DNA from: Salegentibacter holothuriorum
GTDB taxonomy: Bacteria > Bacteroidota > Bacteroidia > Flavobacteriales > Flavobacteriaceae
Length of the DNA: 64,000 nucleotides
Assembly (NCBI RefSeq): GCF_900168045.1
Contig: NZ_FUYY01000001.1
Span: forward strand, 434,001 to 498,000
Direction of reading: 5' to 3'
The notes beneath the pieces were generated by a model. It did not search any database and was not told where the DNA came from. It saw only the letters and a list, made by a program, of their open reading frames with translations. Below, piece by piece: positions 50,710-58,980 of this stretch. The stretch's first letter is position 1. The number at the start of each line of letters is the position of its first letter. The position numbers and the translations under genes are program-made.

Positions 50710-51990
50710 TTACTTCTCAAATTGCTTTAAAGTAGAAGTAATAATATCTACACAATCTCTAAGCTGTTCTTCGTTCATCACCAATGGTGGCGCAAAACGA
50801 ATAATATTACCGTGGGTTGGTTTTGCTAAAAGTCCGTTTTCTTTTAAAGCCATACAAATATCCCAGGCTGTAGAGCTATCTTCAGAATCATTAATAACAA
50901 TTGCATTTAACAATCCGCGACCTCTTACCAATTCTACAATATTAGAATCTTTGATAAAGTCGTCCATCAATCTTCTAAAAAGATTTCCGAGTTTACGAGC
51001 ATTTAGGGCTAGCTTTTCATCTTTTACCACATCTAATGCAGCTACTGCTGTTGCAGCGGCTACAGGATTCCCTCCAAAGGTAGAACCGTGTTGCCCGGGT
51101 TGAATTACATTCATTACCTCATCATCTGCCAATACCGCAGAAACAGGATAATTTCCTCCAGAAAGTGCTTTTCCTAAGATCAGAATATCTGGTCTGGTAT
51201 AAGTCTCCTGGCGCTCACAGTGGCCTTCGCAAGTACAATTTCCACAAACGGCCAGTAAAGAACCGGTTCTGGCTATCCCTGTCTGGATCTCATCGGCCAT
51301 AAAAAGCACGTTATGCTTATTACAAATTTCTTTAGCCTTTTTCATATAATCGTTAGCAGGTGTATAAACCCCTGCTTCACCCTGAATAGGTTCTACTAAA
51401 AAGCCGGCTATATTGTCGTTTTCTGTAATTGCTTTTTCTAGAGCTTCAGGATCGTCATAAGCTACTTTTATAAATCCTGGCGTATAAGGACCAAAGTTCT
51501 TACGAGCACCTTCATCGTTAGAGAACGAGATTATTGTGGTTGTTCTTCCGTGGAAGTTATTTTCACAAACAATAATTTGAGCATCTTTCTCTTTAACTCC
51601 TTTCTTTTCGTAAGCCCATTTTCTTGCAATCTTTATAGCGGTTTCCACAGCTTCTGCCCCTGTGTTCATTGGCAAAAGTTTATCGAACTTAAAATAATCT
51701 GTGGCATATTTTTCATAAGCACCAAGAACGTCGTTATGGAAAGCCCTTGAGGTAAGTGCTAATTTTGAGGCTTGCTCATACATAGCATTTACAATTTTAG
51801 GATGACAATGACCCTGGTTTACCGCGGAATAAGCAGAAAGGAAATCGTAATATTTCTTTCCTTCTACATCCCAAACATGAACTCCTTCCCCTTTACTTAA
51901 TACAGCGGGAAGTGGATGGTAGTTATGTGCTCCATGTTTATCTTCCAGGTTAATAGCTTCTTCTGAGGATTTAATTTCTGCTAATGGCAT
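50710..51990 (-). CDS. rocD: Ornithine-oxo-acid aminotransferase
   Basis: 426 residues, PLP-dependent class III. Active-site Lys in ILGKALSGGNYPVSAVLADD, MADEIQTGIARTG with the cofactor Asp, and NNFHGRTTTIISFS. An extra Cys-rich insert CGNCTCEGHCERQ (about residues 247-259) sits just before the active-site Lys segment, with four Cys and one His. It converts ornithine plus 2-oxoglutarate to glutamate semialdehyde plus glutamate, linking arginine breakdown to proline and glutamate. It stands alone. Confidence 0.93.
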   Translation of the reverse strand: MPLAEIKSSEEAINLEDKHGAHNYHPLPAVLSKGEGVHVWDVEGKKYYDFLSAYSAVNQGHCHPKIVNAMYEQASKLALTSRAFHNDVLGAYEKYATDYFKFDKLLPMNTGAEAVETAIKIARKWAYEKKGVKEKDAQIIVCENNFHGRTTTIISFSNDEGARKNFGPYTPGFIKVAYDDPEALEKAITENDNIAGFLVEPIQGEAGVYTPANDYMKKAKEICNKHNVLFMADEIQTGIARTGSLLAVCGNCTCEGHCERQETYTRPDILILGKALSGGNYPVSAVLADDEVMNVIQPGQHGSTFGGNPVAAATAVAALDVVKDEKLALNARKLGNLFRRLMDDFIKDSNIVELVRGRGLLNAIVINDSEDSSTAWDICMALKENGLLAKPTHGNIIRFAPPLVMNEEQLRDCVDIITSTLKQFEK

Positions 51991-52157
51991 TCATTTAATT
52001 TTTAACTGTTAATTTTCAAAATTCCTTCTTTTGCTCCTAAATCTTTAAAAATCTAAGTAGCAAGGGAGAGAAATCATCCAAAATTCAAGATTTCGCAAAT
52101 TACTAAATGTTTGCCGAAATTTTAAGCAACTCGGGGAATAAATCTTCACAATTATCC

Positions 52158-52165
52158 TATTTTTG
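52158..52165 (+). promoter_or_regulatory. -7 promoter box (TATTTTTG) for rlmD
   Basis: Exact TAnnTTTG, ending 4 nt before the ATG at 52170, so the transcript would start at or next to the start codon. Confidence 0.4.
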
Positions 52166-52169
52166 CGCT

Positions 52170-53579
52170 ATGGGAAGAAGGAATAAAAACAAGGTATTTG
52201 ACGCTGTTGAGGTAACTGATGCCGGCGGAAAAGGCAAAGGAATTGGCAAGTCTCCAGATGGTCGTGTAATCTTTATAGATAATGTTGTGCCCGGTGATAT
52301 TGCCGATATTAAAACCACGAAAAAGAGAAAATCTTACTACCAGGGAACTGCCATAAATTTTCATCAATATTCAGATAAGCGTGTAGAGCCTGTTTGCCAG
52401 CATTTTGGAACCTGCGGAGGTTGCAAATGGCAAAACATGGGTTACGAGTATCAACTGGAATACAAACAGAATGAAGTTTTAAATAATCTTATTCGGGTAG
52501 GAAAAGTTGAATTACCTGAAGTTACCCCAATCTTAGGCAGTAAGGAAATCTATTTTTACCGCAATAAAATGGAGTTCTCATTTAGTGATAGCCGCTGGCT
52601 AACCCTGGATGAAATAAACAGTGGGGAAGACTTTGATGATAAAAATGCCCTTGGATTTCATATTCCCGGAATGTGGGACAAAATTCTAGACATCAAAAAA
52701 TGTCACCTGCAGGAAGATCCCAGCAATGCCATAAGGAATTTTGTAAAAGAATTCGCTACAGATAACGACCTTAGCTTTTTTAATGCCCGAAAACAGGAAG
52801 GTTTATTAAGAACCCTAATGATTAGGACTTCCTCTACCGGAGAACTCATGGTTTTAATCCAGTTTTTTCATGAAGACACAGAAAAGCGGGAATTATTATT
52901 AAATGCTGTAGCAGAAATGTTTCCTGAGATAACTTCACTACAATACGTGATCAACGAAAAAGGAAATGACACCCTTTATGACCAGGATGTAATTTGCTAT
53001 AAAGGCCGCGATCATATTTTTGAGCAAATGGAAGGACTTCAGTTTAAAATAAACGCCAAGTCTTTTTACCAAACCAACTCTGCCCAGGCTTACGAATTAT
53101 ATAAAATAACAAGAGATTTCGCCGATCTTAAAGGAGACGAAATTGTTTACGATCTATACACAGGAACAGGAACCATCGCCCAATTTGTTGCCAAAAAAGC
53201 AAAAAAAGTGATTGGAGTTGAAGTTGTTCCCGAAGCTATTATAGACGCTAAAGAGAATGCTGAACGCAACCAGGTTGAAAACGCCGAGTTTTTTGTAGGC
53301 GATATGAAAAAGGTTTTTTCTGAATCATTTATCACTACTCACGGTCAGCCGGATATTATAATTACCGATCCCCCTCGTGATGGGATGCATAAAGATGTAA
53401 TTGCTCAAATAATTGGTATATTGCCACAACGTATTGTTTACGTGAGTTGCAACTCGGCTACCCAGGCTCGCGATCTCTCTATGTTAGACGAATATTATAA
53501 AGTAACCAAAGTGCAACCGGTAGATATGTTTCCGCAAACGCACCACGTAGAAAATGTTGTTTGTTTAGAAAGAAAATAG
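52170..53579 (+). CDS. rlmD: 23S rRNA (uracil-5)-methyltransferase RlmD
   Basis: 469 residues from the ATG at 52170 (MGRRNKNKVFDAVEV), an upstream TTG-like start at 52107 being less likely because a promoter box lies between. An N-terminal TRAM domain is followed by the Fe-S motif CQHFGTCGGCKW, the SAM domain YDLYTGTGTIAQFVA, the catalytic DPPRDGMHKDVI and the nucleophile Cys in YVSCNSATQARDL. It methylates U1939 in the RlmD family, or another 23S uridine. The following gene starts at the base after the stop. Confidence 0.93.
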   Translation: MGRRNKNKVFDAVEVTDAGGKGKGIGKSPDGRVIFIDNVVPGDIADIKTTKKRKSYYQGTAINFHQYSDKRVEPVCQHFGTCGGCKWQNMGYEYQLEYKQNEVLNNLIRVGKVELPEVTPILGSKEIYFYRNKMEFSFSDSRWLTLDEINSGEDFDDKNALGFHIPGMWDKILDIKKCHLQEDPSNAIRNFVKEFATDNDLSFFNARKQEGLLRTLMIRTSSTGELMVLIQFFHEDTEKRELLLNAVAEMFPEITSLQYVINEKGNDTLYDQDVICYKGRDHIFEQMEGLQFKINAKSFYQTNSAQAYELYKITRDFADLKGDEIVYDLYTGTGTIAQFVAKKAKKVIGVEVVPEAIIDAKENAERNQVENAEFFVGDMKKVFSESFITTHGQPDIIITDPPRDGMHKDVIAQIIGILPQRIVYVSCNSATQARDLSMLDEYYKVTKVQPVDMFPQTHHVENVVCLERK

Positions 53580-54104
53580 ATGAATACAAAATATCTTAAA
53601 AACCTCTTTTTTATCAGCGGGCTTTTTATGCTTTTTTTAGGCTGCCAGAGGGACGATATTTGCCCTGAGGCCACGCAAACCACACCTATGCTGGTTGTGC
53701 GATTCTATGATGCCGAAGAACGAGATAACCCGGCCCGGCCAACCAATTTAAGTATTAGGTCTACGGTAAGCGATTCAACTAAAACATTATATCAACGAAT
53801 AAATCAGGATAGTATTGCGATTCCACTAAGGACCAATCAAAATGCCACTTCCTACACTTTCACTATTTTCGATTCAGATAGTGAAGAAGAAGACCAGGAA
53901 TTCACTCCAAATACCGACAATTTAACCTTTACTTACGGTAGTGAAGAGATATACGTAAACCGTGCCTGTGCCTATAAAGTAATATATAACAGTTTAAAGT
54001 TAACCATTGAAGGCGGTGAAGACGACCAATGGATTGATTCTTATATTATTGAAGAACCAAATATTGAAGATGAAACACAAGCACATATTAGCATATTTTT
54101 TTAG
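53580..54104 (+). CDS. DUF6452 family lipoprotein
   Basis: 174 residues. Lipobox MLFLGC (Cys about 22) then QRDDICPEATQTTPMLVVRF, the family's opening, with a strand-rich body. It starts 1 nt after the rlmD stop and its last 35 nt overlap the start of the DUF6048 gene. DUF6452 and DUF6048 occur as a pair in Flavobacteriia; together they may form an envelope complex. Function not known. Confidence 0.85.
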   Translation: MNTKYLKNLFFISGLFMLFLGCQRDDICPEATQTTPMLVVRFYDAEERDNPARPTNLSIRSTVSDSTKTLYQRINQDSIAIPLRTNQNATSYTFTIFDSDSEEEDQEFTPNTDNLTFTYGSEEIYVNRACAYKVIYNSLKLTIEGGEDDQWIDSYIIEEPNIEDETQAHISIFF

Positions 54105-54774
54105 TCTTGCTTTTCTGTTTTTGGCTACTCCTCTATTAAGCCAGGAAACCACAGAACAGGATAGTTTGGCTGCGCGTGAGAAATTTGGTTTACGGGTAGG
54201 CACAGATCTTAGTAAACTGGCAAGAACCGCTTTTGAGGATGATTATTCTGGGTTTGAGATCCTGGGAGATTATAGGGTTTATAAAAATTATTATGCGGCT
54301 GCAGAACTTGGTAATGAGAGTATGGGTTATAAAGAAGATAATATAAGCATTACTTCTCGCGGAAGCTATATAAAACTGGGCGCCGATTATAATGCCTATG
54401 AAAACTGGACGGGAATGCAGAATCTTATTTTTGTAGGTGCCCGTTATGGTTTTGCCACTTTTACCCAGGAAATTGAAGAATATCAAATCTATACCACTAA
54501 CCCTTTCTTTGAACCTGATATTAGGACAGATAATATTGAATATTCGGGCTTAACGGCCAGTTGGGTTGAATTAGTAGCCGGAATAAAAGTTGAATTACTG
54601 AATAATTTATACCTGTCGGTTAATGTTCAGCTTAAGCGCAGGTTATTCCAATCTGCTCCAGATAATTTTGACAACCTGGCTATTCCCGGTTTCAACCGAA
54701 CCTATGATGATAGTAATATTGGTGTAGGTTATGGATACACGCTTAGTTACCTGATTCCTTTTTATAAGAAATAG
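54070..54774 (+). CDS. DUF6048 family outer-membrane protein
   Basis: 234 residues from the ATG at 54070 (MKHKHILAYFFSLAF). Signal peptide about 1-22. The body looks like an eight- to ten-strand barrel: GLRVGTDLSKLARTAF, SYIKLGADYNAYENWTGM, NLIFVGARYGFATF and a final IGVGYGYTLSYLIPFYKK. It overlaps the DUF6452 gene by 35 nt in another frame, the third gene of the rlmD transcript. Function unknown. Confidence 0.82.
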   Translation: MKHKHILAYFFSLAFLFLATPLLSQETTEQDSLAAREKFGLRVGTDLSKLARTAFEDDYSGFEILGDYRVYKNYYAAAELGNESMGYKEDNISITSRGSYIKLGADYNAYENWTGMQNLIFVGARYGFATFTQEIEEYQIYTTNPFFEPDIRTDNIEYSGLTASWVELVAGIKVELLNNLYLSVNVQLKRRLFQSAPDNFDNLAIPGFNRTYDDSNIGVGYGYTLSYLIPFYKK

Positions 54775-55167
54775 GGGAATTAAAAATTAAACTGCAATTA
54801 CAGGTTTTACAAACTTGAATCGACAAATCGAAAACTAACCACAGATTGCCACGCCGCAATGCTCCTCCCATCGTATTGTTCCACCAATGGCGAATCCTCT
54901 TGAGGCAAGGTCATTGCGAAAGAGGTACGACTGAAGCAATCTTTCTTATCAAACAACTAAGGAATAAAACCCGAATCGACGACAAATCGCAAACCAACCA
55001 TAGATTGCAGCGTCGCTGTGCTCCTCGCAAAGACGGAGGGAGGTTGCCGTGCTAAGGTGCCGCTCGGATGACGCAAGCAGACCAGCCGGCATTGCGAAGC
55101 TGCTTTTTCGCAGCTGAAGCAATCTCCTCATCATAGCAACGAATCAACAAATCCCGATTCCCGAATT
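54775..55167. other. Intergenic region with GCAATCT-type repeats
   Basis: 393 nt without a gene. It contains several imperfect copies, in both directions, of a unit around AGATTGC...TCGCAATGAC (about 54843-55135), typical of dispersed intergenic repeats in Bacteroidota. The sequence has higher GC than its neighbours. No open frame that looks coding. Confidence 0.6.
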
Positions 55168-56325
55168 CTAATCCTGGAACTTCGCCTTTTTTGAGCCCTG
55201 GTAGATCTGGTATTTTACCAATTTAGATTCTAAAGCACCATTGTAGAGTTTTATCTTTCGGGAAGGTCTTAGGCCAACGTGTTTTAAAGCTTCAAGGTTA
55301 GAAGTTATAAACCAGGCATCAGTCCCGGGATAAGCCTGCTTCAGCGTATCTCCTATCTCTTTATAGAATTTTGGCATATCAATTTCCAGGCGTTCTCCAT
55401 AAGGCGGATTAAATAACATGTGTAAATGCCGTTCTCCTTCTTTTTCAGAAGCAAAGAAATCCTGTCTTTCTACTTTAATAAATTCAGATAGATTAGCATT
55501 TTCAATATTATCTATGGCTTTATGCACTGCAGATGGCGACGTGTCGTAACCTTTCATCTTAAAGTGAAATTCCCGCATTTTCTTCAGCACAGAAGCTTCT
55601 ATTTTTTCAAATAAATCTTCATCCCAATCTTTCCAACGTTCAAAAGCGAATTCCTTTCGGTTTAAATTGGGAGGGATATTACAGGCAATCATCGCGGCTT
55701 CAACTAAAATAGTACCACTTCCGCACATAGGATCCATAAAATCACACTGCCCGTCCCAGCCGGAAAGCAGCAACATTCCTGCAGCTAAAACCTCGTTTAT
55801 AGGCGCAATATTGGTCGCGGTTTTATAACCACGCTTGTGTAAAGATTGCCCAGAGGAATCAAAAGAAACATTACAGAAATTCTTTTCTATATGAATATTA
55901 ATTCTCAATGTAGGAAAATCGAGATCTACATTCGGTCTCTTATCAAATTTATCCCGAAACCGGTCCACAATCGCATCTTTGGTTTTAAGGGAAATATATT
56001 GGGAATGGGTGAATGTTTCAGAATGTACCGTGGCATCAATGGCCAGGGTATCGTTAACATCCATAAAATTCTCCCAGGGAAGATCGTAGATTTGTTTGTA
56101 AAGATCTTCTTCAGAAAATATTTTAAAACTCTGGTAAGGTTTCAGGATCTTAATAGCGGTTCTTAAGCAAAGATTAGCTTTATACATAAAGCCGGTATCG
56201 CCCACAAAACTTACATTCCTGGTTCCTTCTTTTACATCCATCGCGCCAAGTGCCGTGAGTTCTTTAGCCAAAACTGGCTCAAAACCATACATGGTCTTAG
56301 CGATCATTTTAAAATTATTTTCCAT
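55168..56325 (-). CDS. RlmL-type 23S rRNA (guanine-N2) methyltransferase
   Basis: 385 residues: the N-terminal THUMP domain (about 45-165), then a class I SAM domain with FMDPMCGSGTILVEAAMIA and the catalytic LFNPPYGERLEIDMPKFYKE, where NPPY marks N2-methylation of guanine or N6 of adenine. E. coli RlmKL is a fusion of two methyltransferases; here only the first half (RlmL) is present. It acts on 23S rRNA (m2G2445 in E. coli). A TATTTTTG box lies 20 nt upstream. Confidence 0.88.
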   Translation of the reverse strand: MENNFKMIAKTMYGFEPVLAKELTALGAMDVKEGTRNVSFVGDTGFMYKANLCLRTAIKILKPYQSFKIFSEEDLYKQIYDLPWENFMDVNDTLAIDATVHSETFTHSQYISLKTKDAIVDRFRDKFDKRPNVDLDFPTLRINIHIEKNFCNVSFDSSGQSLHKRGYKTATNIAPINEVLAAGMLLLSGWDGQCDFMDPMCGSGTILVEAAMIACNIPPNLNRKEFAFERWKDWDEDLFEKIEASVLKKMREFHFKMKGYDTSPSAVHKAIDNIENANLSEFIKVERQDFFASEKEGERHLHMLFNPPYGERLEIDMPKFYKEIGDTLKQAYPGTDAWFITSNLEALKHVGLRPSRKIKLYNGALESKLVKYQIYQGSKKAKFQD

Positions 56326-56344
56326 ATCGGTTTTTTACAGTCCA

Positions 56345-56352
56345 CAAAAATA
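56345..56352 (-). promoter_or_regulatory. -7 promoter box (TATTTTTG) for the RlmL-type gene
   Basis: Exact TAnnTTTG on the minus strand, ending 19 nt before the ATG at 56325. Confidence 0.45.
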
Positions 56353-56452
56353 GGGTAATTTTGCTGAATAAAGGTATTGCCGGGTTTAGATGCTGAAATA
56401 TTCTAAAAGCTTTTACGACTTAGGTTTTCTAATAATATTTCTCAAGTAAATA

Positions 56453-57121
56453 ATGATCTATATTTTACCCCTTCTTTCTGTATTTGCCGGCTATCTTATT
56501 GCTACTTTTTTAAAACCCTCCTCCTCTACCGGGTTTAAATTACTGCTTAGTTTTAGTGGTGCTTATCTTTTGGCGGTTACGATCTTTGAATTGTTACCCG
56601 AAGTTTATTTAAACGGCACTAACGAGGTGGGCATTTTTATTATGTTGGGCTTATTATTACAAATTATCCTGGAATTTGTTTCAAAAGGAGTGGAACACGG
56701 GCATTTGCATCAACAAGAAGGAATGGATAAATTTCCCCTCTTACTACTGGTAAGTTTAAGTATACATGCTTTCCTGGAAGGTTTCCCTATGGATGAAGGC
56801 GATCATATTTTACACGGAGTAGTAATTCATAAAATTCCGGTGGCTACTATACTCTCGGTTTTTCTAATTCATTCTAATTTGAGTAGAATTAAAGTCGGTT
56901 TGTTTCTAACAATCTTTGCTTTAATGACGCCATTGGGAAGCTTTTTTAAATCGCAATTCAGTTTACTGCAGGAGATTTCAATTTACATCAATGCCTTAGT
57001 GATTGGTATTTTTCTCCACGTTTCTACCACTATTCTTTTTGAAGCCTCAAAGAACCATAAATTCAATATTTCTAAACTGGCGGTAATTGTTGGTGGCATT
57101 TTACTGGCTTATTTTATTTAA
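56453..57121 (+). CDS. ZIP family metal transporter
   Basis: 222 residues with seven or eight membrane helices. The His-rich loop GVEHGHLHQQEGM (about 84-96) and the metal-binding helices SLSIHAFLEGFPM (about 103-115) and HGVVIHKIPVATILSVF (about 122) with His and Glu are the ZIP binuclear site. It imports Zn2+, Fe2+ or Mn2+ along its gradient. Metal specificity cannot be told. Single gene. Confidence 0.88.
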   Translation: MIYILPLLSVFAGYLIATFLKPSSSTGFKLLLSFSGAYLLAVTIFELLPEVYLNGTNEVGIFIMLGLLLQIILEFVSKGVEHGHLHQQEGMDKFPLLLLVSLSIHAFLEGFPMDEGDHILHGVVIHKIPVATILSVFLIHSNLSRIKVGLFLTIFALMTPLGSFFKSQFSLLQEISIYINALVIGIFLHVSTTILFEASKNHKFNISKLAVIVGGILLAYFI

Positions 57122-57243
57122 TACCAAATTAACAATGTAATGCCGCATTCAAACTCGTTCATTTTCCGCTCTATTTCCTTGCTCATAGAACAAAAAAGCA
57201 ACTTCGGTTTCTGTGCGGCTGTACAAAATTAAATTGGTATAAT

Positions 57244-57669
57244 ATGTTTAGCAAAGCTGAAAGCAAGAAATTAAGACAACAGTTCTGGACCAGCTTCGGT
57301 ATCGTTTTCCGCAGAAAATGGATGCTTTATGATACCGGAATAAAGGAGCTTCAGTTAAAATTTACTTTTAACCGCAAATTCGCCCAGGTTTCTATAGATG
57401 TTTTAGATGAAGATCCCCTGATTCGCGCTTATTATTTTGAAAAACTGCTTTCCTTAAAAAATATCCTGGCTTCTGAATATTTACCTGAAGCCATTTACGA
57501 GGAAGAATATGAACTTCCGGAAGGAAAAATCATTTCACGAGTTTATGTTCAGCTAGATAATGTAAGCATCCATAATCGCAATCAATGGCCTGAAGTCATG
57601 AAATTTCTCAATGATGCTATGGAACAAATGGAAGCTTACTTTGTGGAGCATAAAGACCTTTTTAGCTAA
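57244..57669 (+). CDS. DUF4268 family protein
   Basis: 141 residues, all of the DUF4268 domain: LRQQFWTSFGIVFRRKWM, LKFTFNRKFAQVSIDVLDED and the final helix FLNDAMEQMEAYFVEHKDLF. DUF4268 occurs at the C-terminus of some nuclease-like proteins; the free-standing form has no assigned role. It is the last gene before the cassette array and likely belongs to the fixed chromosome. Confidence 0.8.
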   Translation: MFSKAESKKLRQQFWTSFGIVFRRKWMLYDTGIKELQLKFTFNRKFAQVSIDVLDEDPLIRAYYFEKLLSLKNILASEYLPEAIYEEEYELPEGKIISRVYVQLDNVSIHNRNQWPEVMKFLNDAMEQMEAYFVEHKDLFS

Positions 57670-57743
57670 GTTTTTTCTAGTAGGTAATATTTTTAGGGTT
57701 TTCACCCAACTAATTTAGTCTCTTATTTGTTTAAAATAGACTT

Positions 57744-58922
57744 ATGAGAACTATTAGGCTTTTTCCGTTTCACCACCGTGAAGAATTACAGATTGGAATC
57801 ACTTATAAATTTGATTTTGAACTCAATGAATTCATTAAAAATATGGAGGGAATGCGCTGGTCTCGTACCTATTCTTGTTTCTATTTGCCATATTCCTACA
57901 ACAATAAAAAGCGTATTTATCATATTTTAAGAAAAATAGGAGCTATTATAGATTATTCGGCATTACAAAATCTTAAGACAGGGGCGCTAGAAAGCTCTCA
58001 AATACAAAATTCAGATTTAAACCAGCATCAAATTGAAATTTTACAGGAGTTTAAAAACTATTTAATAGGCCATCGTTTTAGCAAAAGCACCTTAAAAACC
58101 TATACTACTTTTGTACAGCGATTTATAGAATTTCAAAAAGAAAACTTAGATGCTATAACCAACCGTAGCATTGAACTTTTTATTGAAAAAGAAATTGCCG
58201 GAAAGAATTACGCAGTTAGCACACACCGCCAATGTGTAAGCGCATTAAAACATTTTGCTACTTTACATCGCTTTCCAGAATTAGAAGCTGAACAAATTAA
58301 GAGTCCACGAAAAAGCAAATATTTGCCGGTAGTACTTTCCAAAGAAGAAGTGATAGACCTTTTAAGAGCCACGCGAAATTTAAAACACCGGGCAATTTTT
58401 GCTTTATTGTATTCCTCTGGCCTTAGGGTTGGAGAAGCCATTAGTTTGAAGCAAAAAGATATGGACATAGACCGCAGACAAATTTCGATACGTTCAGGGA
58501 AAGGCCGAAAAGACCGGGTAGTGATTATGGCAGAAAGTTTTATTCCATTGCTTCTAAATTATTTGGGCACCTACCGGCCGCAAAACTATTTTATAGAGAG
58601 TCCGCAGGGCGGTCCTTATAGTTCGTCTAGTATAAGAGCGGCTTTGCATCATGCTTGTAAGCTGGCTAATATTAAAAAGAAAGTAACGCCTCATACACTG
58701 CGCCATTCTTACGCCACCCATATGTTAGAAAACGGCATAGACCTAAGGCATATACAGAGTTTATTAGGCCACTCGAAACCAGAAACTACAATGATCTATA
58801 CTCATGTGACTCAAAAGGAGTTGATGAAGATTACGAGTCCGTTAGATGTTAGTTTAAAAGCATTATCAAATTCTGATAAAAAGGATGAAAACATGCGTTT
58901 ATCCCGAAATATTTCTGATTAA
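57744..58922 (+). CDS. Tyrosine recombinase, candidate cassette integrase
   Basis: 392 residues. The N-terminal 75 residues (MRTIRLFPFHHREELQIG, then MRWSRTYSCFYLPYSYNNKK) are an extra domain seen in Bacteroidota integrases; a SAM-like core-binding domain follows (about 95-180) and the catalytic domain has R228 (SSGLRVGEAISL), K253 (SGKGRKDR), H317-x-x-R320 (HTLRHSYATHM), H343 (LLGHSKPETT) and Y352 (MIYTHV). All are intact. The R-H distance of 89 residues is like XerD and much shorter than in IntI, so the IntI-specific insert is missing. The gene points the same way as the cassettes. Confidence 0.9.
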   Translation: MRTIRLFPFHHREELQIGITYKFDFELNEFIKNMEGMRWSRTYSCFYLPYSYNNKKRIYHILRKIGAIIDYSALQNLKTGALESSQIQNSDLNQHQIEILQEFKNYLIGHRFSKSTLKTYTTFVQRFIEFQKENLDAITNRSIELFIEKEIAGKNYAVSTHRQCVSALKHFATLHRFPELEAEQIKSPRKSKYLPVVLSKEEVIDLLRATRNLKHRAIFALLYSSGLRVGEAISLKQKDMDIDRRQISIRSGKGRKDRVVIMAESFIPLLLNYLGTYRPQNYFIESPQGGPYSSSSIRAALHHACKLANIKKKVTPHTLRHSYATHMLENGIDLRHIQSLLGHSKPETTMIYTHVTQKELMKITSPLDVSLKALSNSDKKDENMRLSRNISD

Positions 58923-58931
58923 ATAGGTATA

Positions 58932-58956
58932 TTGCCCCGGATATAACATGTTGGCA
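58932..58956 (+). other. attI-like primary recombination site
   Basis: TTGCC (58932-58936) and GGCAA (58953-58957) face each other, and GTTGGCA (58950-58956) is the same right-hand box as in the cassette sites. It lies 10 nt after the integrase stop and 24 nt before the first cassette ATG. It has no long hairpin, as expected for an attI. The first cassette would begin at 58951. Confidence 0.6.
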
Positions 58957-58980
58957 ACAAGCTGAAAAAAAACCGAACGA

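Noticed and set aside
54843-55135. tRNA or other RNA gene in the GC-richer gap
   Set aside because: The text is made of inverted AGATTGC/GCAATCT repeat blocks; no cloverleaf with TTCGA arm was found.
58932-58956. A dif site for housekeeping XerCD recombination
   Set aside because: The sequence lacks the 11-6-11 layout of dif, and the same right-hand box recurs behind each cassette.
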